Part shown: positions 9,022 to 17,507 of the stretch, piece by piece | How the letters are laid out: every line of letters begins with the position of its first letter | Position numbering within the stretch: the stretch's first letter is position 1 | Assembly: GCA_900537125.1 (NCBI GenBank) | Contig: UNRJ01000002.1 | Location: 558,001 to 622,000, forward strand | Source: Rhodobacteraceae bacterium Alg238-R152 | GTDB taxonomy: Bacteria > Pseudomonadota > Alphaproteobacteria > Rhodobacterales > Rhodobacteraceae | Direction: 5' to 3' | Length of the DNA: 64,000 nt | The notes under the pieces: generated by a model | Seen by the model: only the letters and a program-made list of their open reading frames with translations | The model's database searches: none | What the model was told of the DNA's origin: nothing | Program-made: the position numbers and the translations under genes

Positions 9022-9231
9022 TTGGCGCCTCCTATTGAGGCTACAGTAGGCGTGCAATTTTTGCGCGCAAGGTCGCGGTTGAGACATCTGTGTCGGATTC
9101 CGTGTGTCGCTGCGTCGGAAACTTTGACAAAATGGCCACAGCACTGGCGATGGCGTCGCCACATTCCTGCTGGGAATGCGCACTTATCTTTCCAGTCCTG
9201 AACGCCGGGACCTCTTTTATCGGAGGTCAAA

Positions 9232-10440
9232 ATGACTGCACGTCCAGAATTCTATCGTTTCCACAACGGCGAAAAAGCGCCGTTGCAATTTGCCGAAGCT
9301 GAGTATGTCAGCCGCGTGGCCGGTCTGCGCGCCATCATGGTTGAGCAGGGTGTCGATGCGGCGGTGCTCACGTCTATGCACAACGTGTCTTACTACTCTG
9401 GATTCACCTACTGTGCCTTTGGGCGGCCATATGCAGTGGTGGTAACACCGACCGAATGCGTCACCATTTCGGCTGGCATCGACGCTGGTCAACCGTGGCG
9501 GCGGTGTTATGGCGACAACATCACCTACACCGATTGGCAGCGCGACAACTACTGGCGGGCGATTAAGTCGATTACCGGCGCAGATGCAGCGATTGGGATC
9601 GAGAGCGATCATCTGACTTTGATGCAGCAAGGCAAGCTGCAGAGCTTCCTGTCGCCGTCAAAAGTTGTGGATCTTTATGAGCCGACCATGCGCCAGCGGA
9701 TGCACAAGAGCGCGGCGGAGATCGAGATGATCCGCGCAGGGGCAGCGGTGGCGGATGTCGGCGGGTTTGCGATCCGCGATGCCATCAAAGAAGGTGTGCG
9801 CGAGATTGACGTGGCTATGGCTGGCCGCGATGCGATGGAGTTGGAAATTGCGAAGCGGTTCCCAGACGCGGAGTATCGCGACACTTGGGTCTGGTTCCAG
9901 TCGGGTATCAACACCGATGGGGCGCACAACCCGGTGACATCCCGCAAATTGCAACGTGGCGATATTCTGTCGCTGAACACTTTTCCCATGATCTCTGGCT
10001 ACTACACTGCGCTGGAGCGGACCCTATTTGTGGGCGAAGTGGATGATGCCAGCCTTAAGATTTGGGAAGCCAACGTTGGCGCGCATGAACTCGGGATTTC
10101 TCTGCTGAAACCCGGCGCAAGCTGTGCCGAGGTGACCGAGCAGATCAACGACTTCTTTGCAGAGCGTGATCTGCTGCAATATCGCACCTTTGGATACGGC
10201 CACAGCTTTGGTGTGTTGAGCCATTATTATGGTCGCGAAGCCGGGCTGGAATTGCGCGAGGACATTCCAACGGTGCTGGAGCCGGGCATGGTGATTTCTA
10301 TGGAACCAATGTTGACCATTGCCGACGGGCAGCCGGGCGCGGGTGGGTATCGTGAACATGACATCCTGGTGATCAACGAAGATGGCAATGAGAACATCAC
10401 CGGCTATCCCTATGGGCCAGCGTTCAACGTCGTCGGCTAA
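9232..10440 (+). CDS. Creatinase (creatine amidinohydrolase), M24 fold
   Basis: Pita-bread-fold enzyme of 402 residues, matching the length of known creatinases, which hydrolyse creatine to sarcosine and urea. Strong creatinase signatures are FGRPYAVVVT, QPWRRCYGDN, YTDWQRDNYW, WFQSGINTDGAHNPVT (with the catalytic His), FGYGHSFGVLSHYYGREAG and EPGMVISMEPM. The metal ligands of true M24 aminopeptidases are not preserved, as usual for creatinases. GGAGG precedes the ATG. No creatininase, sarcosine oxidase or urease is adjacent, so it stands alone here. A creatinase-like amidinohydrolase with another guanidino substrate is the alternative. Confidence 0.88.
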   Translation: MTARPEFYRFHNGEKAPLQFAEAEYVSRVAGLRAIMVEQGVDAAVLTSMHNVSYYSGFTYCAFGRPYAVVVTPTECVTISAGIDAGQPWRRCYGDNITYTDWQRDNYWRAIKSITGADAAIGIESDHLTLMQQGKLQSFLSPSKVVDLYEPTMRQRMHKSAAEIEMIRAGAAVADVGGFAIRDAIKEGVREIDVAMAGRDAMELEIAKRFPDAEYRDTWVWFQSGINTDGAHNPVTSRKLQRGDILSLNTFPMISGYYTALERTLFVGEVDDASLKIWEANVGAHELGISLLKPGASCAEVTEQINDFFAERDLLQYRTFGYGHSFGVLSHYYGREAGLELREDIPTVLEPGMVISMEPMLTIADGQPGAGGYREHDILVINEDGNENITGYPYGPAFNVVG

Positions 10441-10636
10441 GGCATTATTAGAAGCTTTGGGTTTTGGCTGCGCGACCTCGTGGCCAAAACCTCGCGAAAT
10501 GCGGGTGTGCGGCAGCAAGCCCTTTCTTTTGCCGTGCACATTTGCAACACTCTGCTCGAATTGGATCTGAGATTGATGTAAATGGGAGTAACATTACCCA
10601 TATCAGTCTCAAGGTATTGGAAAGAGGGAGTGTTTT

Positions 10637-11713
10637 ATGGCGAATTTTGAAACCCAAGTGCGTGAGTCTCAAGCGCAGGTGGCCGAAGCACAAAGTAAGA
10701 TTGCCGAGCTGACCGGGCGCATTGATGCGGCACGGGCGAAGATGAAAACCGGCGACGATATTGCGATCGATATTGAGAACGCAACGTTGGACGACGTACA
10801 CGCGCATACCGACGTGATGAACTCCAACATTGCTGAGCTGATCATGGGGCTGGATGATGTGACATCCGCCTTCTCCAAAGACTTTGACCAGATGCGGGAC
10901 AAGACCGGCTGGGAGAGCTTTGTAGGTGTATTCAGTCGCGGCAAATCTGACTCCATGCGGGCGGAGCGGATCAAGACTGCCAACATTGATGACAAATTGC
11001 AGGACCTAATTGCCAAATCTGATGTGATCACCAAACTTTTGGAGAGTCAGCTGTCTGTGCTCGAAGAGCAAAAGGTCAAAGTAGAGCAAAATCTAACTGA
11101 GACGCTGGATGAGCGTGAATTCACTGTGGGTGAGTTGGAAAGCCTGCGGGCCGAGATCATGGGCATGGATCCCAAGATCATCGAAGTCGAGAACAAGATT
11201 GCGGTGGAGCAGGACGCGGCAGCGCGCACCAAGTTGGAAACCGAACTGGCGGATTTGAACAAATCCTACAACGATTTGGTGCAGCAGGAGCAGGTGAAGC
11301 TTGCGCAGAGCCAAACGCTGGAGCGCTATATCGAGAAGGGCAAAACCTGGGTCGACTCGCTGCAAAACCAGGCGGCGACGCAAATGGTGCTGATCAACAA
11401 GCTGAAGACAGACACCAAGCAGCGCGTGGTGCTCTATGATGCGCTGACCAAATCTTTGAAGACCGCGCAGCAGCAGGATGTGGCCCACCGGATCAATGAG
11501 ATTGGTGTGGAGACCGACAAAGAAGCGCAGGCATCAATGGCGGCGATTGGGACTGCCACCAATCAGAAGATGGCCGACATGATGGAAGCCCATGAGGAGC
11601 ACATGGTGTTTGCCCGCGATGTGTTGGAGGCGAAGGCCAAGGCGGATGAACGCTTTGCGCGGCGGTTCCAGAAGATTGTCGAGAAGCACGATAAGAACCT
11701 GTATGGGGCGTGA
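10637..11713 (+). CDS. Long coiled-coil protein of unknown function, first gene of the AAA+ cluster
   Basis: Not a family I can name with confidence. It has 358 residues, no signal peptide and no membrane segment. It is almost entirely heptad-rich helix: residues 1-35 and about 130-260 are strong coiled coils rich in Glu, Lys, Leu and Gln (LSVLEEQKVKVEQNLTETLD, LETELADLNKSYNDLVQQEQ). A non-coiled patch (GWESFVGVFSRGKSDSM) lies near residue 95. The architecture is loosely like TelA/PspA-type coiled-coil proteins, but no signature supports either. GGGAG precedes the ATG. It is the first of nine same-strand genes to 18158, and its TGA overlaps the next ATG, so it is co-translated with a small membrane protein. 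Confidence 0.75.
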   Translation: MANFETQVRESQAQVAEAQSKIAELTGRIDAARAKMKTGDDIAIDIENATLDDVHAHTDVMNSNIAELIMGLDDVTSAFSKDFDQMRDKTGWESFVGVFSRGKSDSMRAERIKTANIDDKLQDLIAKSDVITKLLESQLSVLEEQKVKVEQNLTETLDEREFTVGELESLRAEIMGMDPKIIEVENKIAVEQDAAARTKLETELADLNKSYNDLVQQEQVKLAQSQTLERYIEKGKTWVDSLQNQAATQMVLINKLKTDTKQRVVLYDALTKSLKTAQQQDVAHRINEIGVETDKEAQASMAAIGTATNQKMADMMEAHEEHMVFARDVLEAKAKADERFARRFQKIVEKHDKNLYGA

Positions 11714-12048
11714 TGTTGTTCGATTTCAAGAACTCAAGTCAGCCTACTAAAATTAATAGCCTCAAAGACCTTGAACCGAAGGCAAAACCAAAATGGTTCA
11801 AAATCTGTTTTTGGGCAGTGTTTTCATGTTTTCCATTTTTAGTCGTCGTGTGGATAGGTAACGTTGTCAATGTGAAGCTGCTACAACTGATTGGCACATT
11901 GGGGTTTTTCGTTGCCTTCACAACTCCATTTGTCGTGCGTTTTGTCCCGCTTTTCCTTCGTGTTCTTAGTTATTGGTGGCCTTGGCTTGGCCTGAAAACT
12001 GCTCAGCTTGATACGTGGTTACAGAACGATTTGGATTTGAGAAGATGA
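11713..12048 (+). CDS. Small two-segment membrane protein in the AAA+ cluster
   Basis: Unrecognised protein of 111 residues. A hydrophilic N-terminal stretch of about 27 residues precedes two membrane segments (ICFWAVFSCFPFLVVVWIG and LIGTLGFFVAFTTPFVV), then a Trp-rich stretch and a charged tail. Its ATG overlaps the stop of the coiled-coil gene (TGATG) and its stop is one base before the next start, so it belongs to the operon. Codon use is distinctly more A+T rich than its neighbours (runs such as ACTAAAATTAATAG), which could mean separate acquisition or relaxed constraint. Confidence 0.68.
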   Translation: MLFDFKNSSQPTKINSLKDLEPKAKPKWFKICFWAVFSCFPFLVVVWIGNVVNVKLLQLIGTLGFFVAFTTPFVVRFVPLFLRVLSYWWPWLGLKTAQLDTWLQNDLDLRR

Positions 12049-12049
12049 A

Positions 12050-13171
12050 ATGAACGACACAACCAAAGACCACACAGCTCTGATGGAGACCCGCGCGTCG
12101 CGGCGGTATTTCCAGAAATTTGAGCGCATTACCGAGCACCTGACACAGGTGGCGGCGGCGCGCGCGGCAGAAGGCGCGATTGGCCAGAACGAAGTGGAAA
12201 TCCTCACGCGCTACTTGGCCTCGATTGGCTACACTTTCAAAGCGCTGAGCATGAAGTACCTGCTGGTTGGGCGGCAAACTGGGCAGTTCTTTGGCAGCCT
12301 CGCGATGGATGCAGTGGAGAGCGGCTTTCCGGTGTTCAATGAGCTCTTGGTCATGGCGAATGATGCGCAGCAAGCCGAAAGCCATTTGCGCAATATGCCA
12401 AGTGCGGAGCAGCTCAAGGATGACATGCTGCGCGGCATTATTGGTGATCGGGAGATCCCCACGAAGCTGCAATTCGCGCTGAGCCAGCGGCTTTATTATG
12501 AGGAGCTTCTCAAGGGCGAGTTGTTTTGGGCGCAGAACCATCCGGAGGTGCGCTGGCAGGGCAATCTGTCGGAGCGGCGGCGCAAGTATTTGGTGCATTG
12601 GGCGGTCTATGACAGTCAGGTGAACCTGCCGACGATCTACCTGATGGACCTTGAGGACACCGGGCGGCGGGCCTTGCCCAAAGATGAACGGCGCTGGCCG
12701 GAGGTGCAGGCCCATCTGATGGGGCAGGCTCTGGGTGGTCTGAAACTGGTGACCATCGCCAAAGGCTTTGACGAGAGCTTTGACGATCTGCATCCCAAAC
12801 GGCTGCGGCGCATTCATGTCGGCCCGATGTATTCGAGCGCTTATACGAAACAGAGCGGGCCAATTCGCGAAGTGCTGGAGGCCGCGCGGGCGCCGGACGG
12901 TGAAGACTGGACGTTGGCTTGGACCACCGAAGATTTGGTGAGTGAGCGGGTGCAGGACGAACGTTCTGGCTGGTTTGGCACGGTAGAGCGTGAAGTGTTT
13001 GCGCTTGACCCGTTTTCCGGACGTGGTGTGGACACCGGCGCGACCAGCATGGAGCGCGCAATCATCCTGCCGCAAAGGCCGTTTCAGGCGCTGGAAGAGC
13101 TCAACCCACCGGGGTTTGGCAGCGTGACGAAATACGTGGTGAGCCCGCAGGGTCGGGTGCTGCGGTATTGA
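12050..13171 (+). CDS. Conserved-looking soluble protein of unknown function in the AAA+ cluster
   Basis: Unrecognised 373-residue protein without signal peptide or membrane segments. The N-terminal 150 residues look helical (FQKFERITEHLTQVAAARAA onward). The C-terminal half looks mixed alpha/beta, with several Trp residues, a WTLAWTTEDLVSER stretch and a basic ending. No catalytic signature was seen. It lies between the small membrane protein and the AAA+ ATPase; the 82-base gap before the ATPase holds a GC palindrome and an ATTTTTGCAAG tail. Position suggests a partner or substrate adaptor of the ATPase; this is inference from context only. Confidence 0.72.
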   Translation: MNDTTKDHTALMETRASRRYFQKFERITEHLTQVAAARAAEGAIGQNEVEILTRYLASIGYTFKALSMKYLLVGRQTGQFFGSLAMDAVESGFPVFNELLVMANDAQQAESHLRNMPSAEQLKDDMLRGIIGDREIPTKLQFALSQRLYYEELLKGELFWAQNHPEVRWQGNLSERRRKYLVHWAVYDSQVNLPTIYLMDLEDTGRRALPKDERRWPEVQAHLMGQALGGLKLVTIAKGFDESFDDLHPKRLRRIHVGPMYSSAYTKQSGPIREVLEAARAPDGEDWTLAWTTEDLVSERVQDERSGWFGTVEREVFALDPFSGRGVDTGATSMERAIILPQRPFQALEELNPPGFGSVTKYVVSPQGRVLRY

Positions 13172-13187
13172 GGGTCCGGGCGTGATC

Positions 13188-13231
13188 GGCCCTGCGGGCC
13201 AAGCCTGCGGCGAGAGTATTTTTGCAAGAAA
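13188..13231 (+). repeat. GC palindrome plus ATATTTG-like tail before the AAA+ gene
   Basis: GGCCCTGCGGGCC (13188-13200) is followed by AAGCCTGCGGCGAGAGTA and TTTTTGCAAGAAAG. It resembles the elements at 928-990 and, inverted, 60190-60223. It occupies most of the 82-base gap between the 373-residue protein and the ATPase and ends just before the ATPase ribosome binding site. Confidence 0.4.
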
Positions 13232-13253
13232 GAATTTTGGGGTGGAGACTTAG

Positions 13254-15194
13254 ATGAGCCTGACAAGTGATCAGATGGAGCTGCGCGAAGAGGATATTCG
13301 CAAGCATTATGACTCGGCCGTGGGGATGCTGGATGGCTTTGATCACACGCCGCGGATTGCCAAAGGTAAGGGCCCTGTGGCCGCGCCGGAACGGTCCAGC
13401 GGTATTAGCACGCGGCGGCGGTTTCGCAGCACCACGCCGGGGTTGGTGACACGCTCAACTGCACGGCCGGAAGGCGTGCATCTGGTGGAGCGTATCGAAG
13501 GCGCGGGTGGGGAAGATCCGCTGGTGTCGCCGGTCCAGGCCAATGTGCTGCATGGGATGCGGCGGGCCTTGGCGATTGCTTTGGCTGTGGGTGAGAATTT
13601 TGCCGAAGCGTCAGGCTTGGCGGATTTGAAGCGGGACAACCTTGCTGGCGCGTTGGGTGCTGATAAGAAGACCGGGTTTTCGGAATTGCTGGCAGCGGAG
13701 GCCTTGGCGGTCTCCTATGTGTTTGCCAATGCAACCTCGTTCCTATTGGCGCCTTTGCTCGGCGAGACGCAGGTTGAGGTGGGCGAAGTTGAAGAGGTTC
13801 TGACCGACAATGCGCAGCTGGCGCTGCATGGCGTGTTGTGGGAGTTGGATCAAGATCTTGCCGTGCTGGTCAGTGACGAGGACCGACTGGTCGCCTGTGT
13901 CTGTGCCTTTGCGGAGCAGTTGATGGAGAAGGTTGCGTTGCGGGCGCAGAACGCGCCGCAGTTGGGGGCTTTTGTGGGCGCGAGTTGGAAGGTGGAAGCA
14001 GATGAGCTGACCATCAACGGGTTTACGCCAGCGCGGGCGGCGAAGGGCTCGACGCTGACCATGACCTTCAAGAAACCCAACGAGGTTGTGGGCAACCACA
14101 TCGCCAAATATCAGGCGATGAAACTCGCAAAGATGCTGATGGCTTATGACTTTGACCGGCGGCTCAATCCGTTTGCAGAGCTGGGCAGGTTCATCTTCAC
14201 TTTCATGGGGGATGGCGCACCGGGCACCGGGAAAACCACGCTTATTCAGATGATGGCAGGGCTGATCAACGACTATTGTCAGGTGGCGGGCTATGCCTTC
14301 CGGTATCAGAACTTTGGCATCGACAATATCGACAGCTATCAGGGTAAGTCGGGGCAGAACGCCAAGGCTTTTGTGCAGAATGTCCTCGATCCGCAGGTGA
14401 TTGGCTTTGGCACGATTGATGACATCGACCAAATTGCGGGCAAACGTGGTGATCGGCAGAGCTCAGCGGGGCAGCAGGAGGTCACAGCGGTGTTTATGGA
14501 GGCCTTTGCCGGTGCCAACACCGTGGTGCGCGGCAACTGTACCTTTGGCATGTTCTCCAACTATCCGGAGAACGTGGACGATGCGCTGCGCCAGCGGGCC
14601 GGGGCGCGGTTCCTGGTGGACGGGCCACAGACACAAGAAGACTACATCGACATTCTCGCGCTTCTGATGGGCAAGAACCACGACATCGCGCTGGGCGATC
14701 ACGCGCTGTTTGAGGCGCAAGCCATTCAGAAAGCTGTGGCGGCGAGTTTTGAGAGCCATTCCAGGCCCCATGAGCCCGGTTTGCTGAACGTCTTTGACAA
14801 GGTGCATGGGCAAGTCGGCGACTTGGATACAATTGCCAAGATGGGCACCTACCTAAAGGCCATTCAGGAGGCCGACCCGCGATTCACCGGGCGGGCAATC
14901 AAAAACATCACCGACGCCGTGAAAGTGCGCGCGATGGATTTTGAACTTCCTGATGAATGGATGGAGCAGCCGGAATTGTTCTTGAAGAAAGACTACGACA
15001 CCAAGGCCGCGATGATCAGCGAGCTGCGGGTGCCGATCACCACCGAGATGGTGGTGCAGGAGATCAACCGCTATGCGGACAGCGAGTTCCGCTATGCCGA
15101 CAAATCTGATGAGGTCGCGATCTCCAATATGGTGCGCGACATGCAACGGTCCGAGGCGGCTAAGCGGCGGTATCTGGAGGGCAAAACCTCGTGA
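13254..15194 (+). CDS. AAA+ ATPase, core of the nine-gene cluster
   Basis: AAA+ family ATPase of 646 residues. The first 300 residues are a specific N-terminal region without a recognised domain. Walker A is GDGAPGTGKTTL (Lys near residue 327). Walker B is FGTIDDIDQIAGKR near 385, resembling the DEID-IAGKR of classic AAA proteins. A sensor-like FSNYPENVDDALRQRAG near 440 carries likely arginine-finger residues, and a helical lid follows. No protease, helicase or HTH domain is attached, which suggests a remodelling machine acting on a partner protein. The final bases overlap the GTG of the next gene (GTGA). Which of the coiled-coil and membrane products is its substrate is unknown. Confidence 0.85.
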   Translation: MSLTSDQMELREEDIRKHYDSAVGMLDGFDHTPRIAKGKGPVAAPERSSGISTRRRFRSTTPGLVTRSTARPEGVHLVERIEGAGGEDPLVSPVQANVLHGMRRALAIALAVGENFAEASGLADLKRDNLAGALGADKKTGFSELLAAEALAVSYVFANATSFLLAPLLGETQVEVGEVEEVLTDNAQLALHGVLWELDQDLAVLVSDEDRLVACVCAFAEQLMEKVALRAQNAPQLGAFVGASWKVEADELTINGFTPARAAKGSTLTMTFKKPNEVVGNHIAKYQAMKLAKMLMAYDFDRRLNPFAELGRFIFTFMGDGAPGTGKTTLIQMMAGLINDYCQVAGYAFRYQNFGIDNIDSYQGKSGQNAKAFVQNVLDPQVIGFGTIDDIDQIAGKRGDRQSSAGQQEVTAVFMEAFAGANTVVRGNCTFGMFSNYPENVDDALRQRAGARFLVDGPQTQEDYIDILALLMGKNHDIALGDHALFEAQAIQKAVAASFESHSRPHEPGLLNVFDKVHGQVGDLDTIAKMGTYLKAIQEADPRFTGRAIKNITDAVKVRAMDFELPDEWMEQPELFLKKDYDTKAAMISELRVPITTEMVVQEINRYADSEFRYADKSDEVAISNMVRDMQRSEAAKRRYLEGKTS

Positions 15195-15571
15195 TCGTGC
15201 TCGACAGCATTGGGTTTGTGAACACGGGACTGCCGTTGATTGTGCTCGGCGTGCTTGCTGTGCTGATCCCGCGGCTTGTGATTGATCGGGAGACGCGGTC
15301 GCATGGTGACGTGTTTCGCGGGATCTGCAGGACAGTGGTATTTCTGCTGAGCGTCGGCTTTTTGATGTCGTATGTGTTGACCTACACGCGTGGCGTGCAT
15401 GCCTTGGCGCTTGGATCGTCACCGGAGCTTGGCACAGCGCTGTGGATGCATTCTCGACTGTCGCTGATGGCAGCGATTGTCTGGGCGCCGATACTGGGGC
15501 TGGTGTGGTTTGGCCAAGCGCAGGGCGTGGAAGCGCGGCGGGGGCAAGATATTGCGGCGGGCGAGAGGTGA
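15191..15571 (+). CDS. Small three-segment membrane protein in the AAA+ cluster
   Basis: Unrecognised protein of 126 residues with three predicted membrane segments (LPLIVLGVLAVLIPRLVI, TVVFLLSVGFLMSYVLTY, LSLMAAIVWAPILGLVWFG) and a short charged tail. The GTG start overlaps the ATPase stop by four bases (GTGA), so translation is coupled to the ATPase. It may anchor the ATPase to the membrane; that is inference from coupling. Confidence 0.7.
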   Translation: MIVLDSIGFVNTGLPLIVLGVLAVLIPRLVIDRETRSHGDVFRGICRTVVFLLSVGFLMSYVLTYTRGVHALALGSSPELGTALWMHSRLSLMAAIVWAPILGLVWFGQAQGVEARRGQDIAAGER

Positions 15572-15573
15572 AG

Positions 15574-15831
15574 ATGTCGTTTCTGTCTTCCAAGAGTTAT
15601 GGCACTCGGCTCAAAACGCTCCTATTGGACGCCGTCATAAGCCTCATCTTGGGCTGCATATTGCTGGTGTTTGCGGACAAGGTCATGGGGCATACTCCCG
15701 AGCCGATCGTCGTTGTCTTAATGTTTTGTGCGATGTGGCTGAAGTTGAGTTTTCCGGTGTTGAAGGCAATTGCGGGCGATGGGGCCCAGTATTGTCGCCG
15801 GGTTTTGGGGAGGCATGGGGGGGATGATTGA
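15574..15831 (+). CDS. Small membrane protein in the AAA+ cluster
   Basis: Unrecognised protein of 85 residues starting at the ATG two bases after the previous stop and preceded by GAGAGG. Two membrane segments are likely (LLLDAVISLILGCILLVFA and EPIVVVLMFCAMWLKLSF), followed by a basic Arg-rich tail. Tight packing supports a real gene, though its small size leaves some doubt. Confidence 0.6.
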   Translation: MSFLSSKSYGTRLKTLLLDAVISLILGCILLVFADKVMGHTPEPIVVVLMFCAMWLKLSFPVLKAIAGDGAQYCRRVLGRHGGDD

Positions 15832-15874
15832 GATGTTGGAATTTTGTAATGCTGAGTGGCTTGGGAGTGAATAA

Positions 15875-17224
15875 ATGCATAGATTGATCCAACGCGGCTT
15901 GATGTTCGGCAACTTGATTGAGGTGGCCTCACCGGTATTGGTAGAGCGCTATAACCGCGCGCTCAAACATCTGACGGGCAAGGCCACCAGCCTCACCGAT
16001 TTTCACATCGACATTTCAGGATATTCGCCGGAGATTGGCGATGAGCTCGACGATCATCTCTACCTCAACCACGGTGGCTGTAACCGGCAGTTCATCCTGC
16101 TGACCACGGATCAGAAATCCGCGCCGCTGCTCAATATCAAGTTCTCTACCAGCCGCGATATCCTGCGGCATTTCATTGAGGAAAACGAGCCGCAGCTCTT
16201 TGCCCTGACCGCGCGGGATGCGGTGGCGGGCGAGTTGGTGAACTCGGTGTTTTCGGTGAGTCAGCCCAGCAAGCTGATGGACATTCGCAAGGTCTCCATT
16301 GAAGCCGACACTACTGAGGGCACGCTGCGCGATGCGCAGAAGCTGGGCGCGTTGGCGGATCGGTTTAAGCAGGAGGAAGACGGCTGGTTTGATGATGTGC
16401 TGATAGCCAACATGATCACGCTCGCGAAACGCACCGGTGATGTGACGCGCAATCCGGTGACGCTCAAGCACATGGGGTTTGATCAGCAGGATTTCTGGAC
16501 CGCACATTTTGGCGGGGTGTATCTGTTCCGAGGTTTGTCACATCCAGCGGTAATCACGGCGGGCGACAAGGCGGAGCTGGGCAAGTTGCCGATCAAGTAC
16601 ACGTTTGATTTCAAAGATCGAAATCAGATTGCGAAGTTTCTGGATTACAACGATCTGGCTGAGCCAATTGTGAAAGCGCGGGGCGTAGATGGCACAGCTA
16701 TTTTGCGCCAGAAGATGGACTTTATCGTTGTGGATGCCGCGCAAGACGCGGGTGTGGACCTGACTGGGGCGACGCGCAGTGATATTCGCCGCCTGGCGCG
16801 CAACCATGCGGATAAACTGCCACCCGAGTACCACGAGCTGCGCAAGATGGTAGATTGGGCCGAAAGTGACGGAAAATGGCCCAAGATCACAAGCGATCAT
16901 CCGGCGTATTTTTACACGTTGCGCGCCACGGACACGGATCACCGTGATCTGGTGAACATGCTGTTGGCCGAGCTGGCGCCCAAGGACATTCGGCAGCTGT
17001 TTATCTGCCACAAAGAGGTGTTCTACCGGCTCTATCAAGGCTGGTCGGAGACCAAGAAGAGCTTTGTGGCGGATTTTTTGGAGCGGGAGTATCAGGTCGA
17101 CAAGGCGGGGGCGCGGGAGGCGTTGTTTGGCTTTGACGCGCCGCTGGAGATGCCACGTGTGACGCGCAAGGTATCTGAGGATATGATTTCACGGGTTGGC
17201 CCGTGGGGCGCGGTGAGGAGGTAG
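15875..17224 (+). CDS. Protein of unknown function in the AAA+ cluster (449 aa)
   Basis: Unrecognised soluble-looking protein of 449 residues with no signal peptide or membrane segment. It contains a region rich in ordinary alpha/beta character (FHIDISGYSPEIGDELDDHL, a conserved-looking LNHGGCNRQFILLTT) and a helical C-terminus. Possible landmarks are HGGCNRQF near residue 65 and FICHKEVFYRLYQGW near 375, but I cannot assign catalytic roles. TTGGGAG precedes the ATG. It lies 43 bases after a small membrane protein and four bases before another, so it belongs to the cluster. Confidence 0.72.
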   Translation: MHRLIQRGLMFGNLIEVASPVLVERYNRALKHLTGKATSLTDFHIDISGYSPEIGDELDDHLYLNHGGCNRQFILLTTDQKSAPLLNIKFSTSRDILRHFIEENEPQLFALTARDAVAGELVNSVFSVSQPSKLMDIRKVSIEADTTEGTLRDAQKLGALADRFKQEEDGWFDDVLIANMITLAKRTGDVTRNPVTLKHMGFDQQDFWTAHFGGVYLFRGLSHPAVITAGDKAELGKLPIKYTFDFKDRNQIAKFLDYNDLAEPIVKARGVDGTAILRQKMDFIVVDAAQDAGVDLTGATRSDIRRLARNHADKLPPEYHELRKMVDWAESDGKWPKITSDHPAYFYTLRATDTDHRDLVNMLLAELAPKDIRQLFICHKEVFYRLYQGWSETKKSFVADFLEREYQVDKAGAREALFGFDAPLEMPRVTRKVSEDMISRVGPWGAVRR

Positions 17225-17227
17225 AGC

Positions 17228-17494
17228 ATGTTTGCATTGGCGAGATTGTCGGTTGTGGGCTTCGTTGTGCTCACCATTGTCTACGTTTGTCTGTCGCTCT
17301 ATTCGCGCTCCAAGCGGCGCGACAAGCTGGAAGCGGAATGGGATCGCGAAGGCATGAGCGGTGATCGGGATGCCTTTATCGAGCAAGGGTTGCAGGACTA
17401 TGATGGCTCTTTGCGTCGCAAATTGATTTGGGGTGTTTATATCATCCCTGTGACCATCGTGATCGCTTTGATCTACTTTATGAATTTCCACTAG
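17228..17494 (+). CDS. Small two-segment membrane protein upstream of DUF1523
   Basis: Protein of 88 residues with an N-terminal membrane segment (LSVVGFVVLTIVYVCLSLY), a charged cytoplasmic-looking middle (SKRRDKLEAEWDREG...GDRDAFIEQGL) and a C-terminal membrane segment (LIWGVYIIPVTIVIALIYF). It starts four bases after the 449-residue protein and ends 13 bases before the DUF1523 gene. Its hairpin topology suggests a membrane scaffold or subunit for the DUF1523 protein. Function unknown. Confidence 0.7.
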   Translation: MFALARLSVVGFVVLTIVYVCLSLYSRSKRRDKLEAEWDREGMSGDRDAFIEQGLQDYDGSLRRKLIWGVYIIPVTIVIALIYFMNFH

Positions 17495-17507
17495 GGGGAC
17501 CAAAGAC

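Noticed and set aside
9232-10440. DMSP lyase DddP, also an M24-fold enzyme frequent in roseobacters
   Set aside because: Length and motifs (QPWRRCYGDN, WFQSGINTDGAHNPVT, GHSFGVLSHYYGREAG) match creatinase closely rather than DddP.
10460-10491. Terminator after the creatinase gene
   Set aside because: GGTTTTGGC and GCCAAAACC can pair, but the loop is long and no T-run follows.
11966-13075. 369-codon open frame opposite the 373-residue protein of the AAA+ cluster
   Set aside because: The opposite strand is tightly packed with coupled genes and has better starts; this frame is His/Arg/Pro-rich as typical of shadows.
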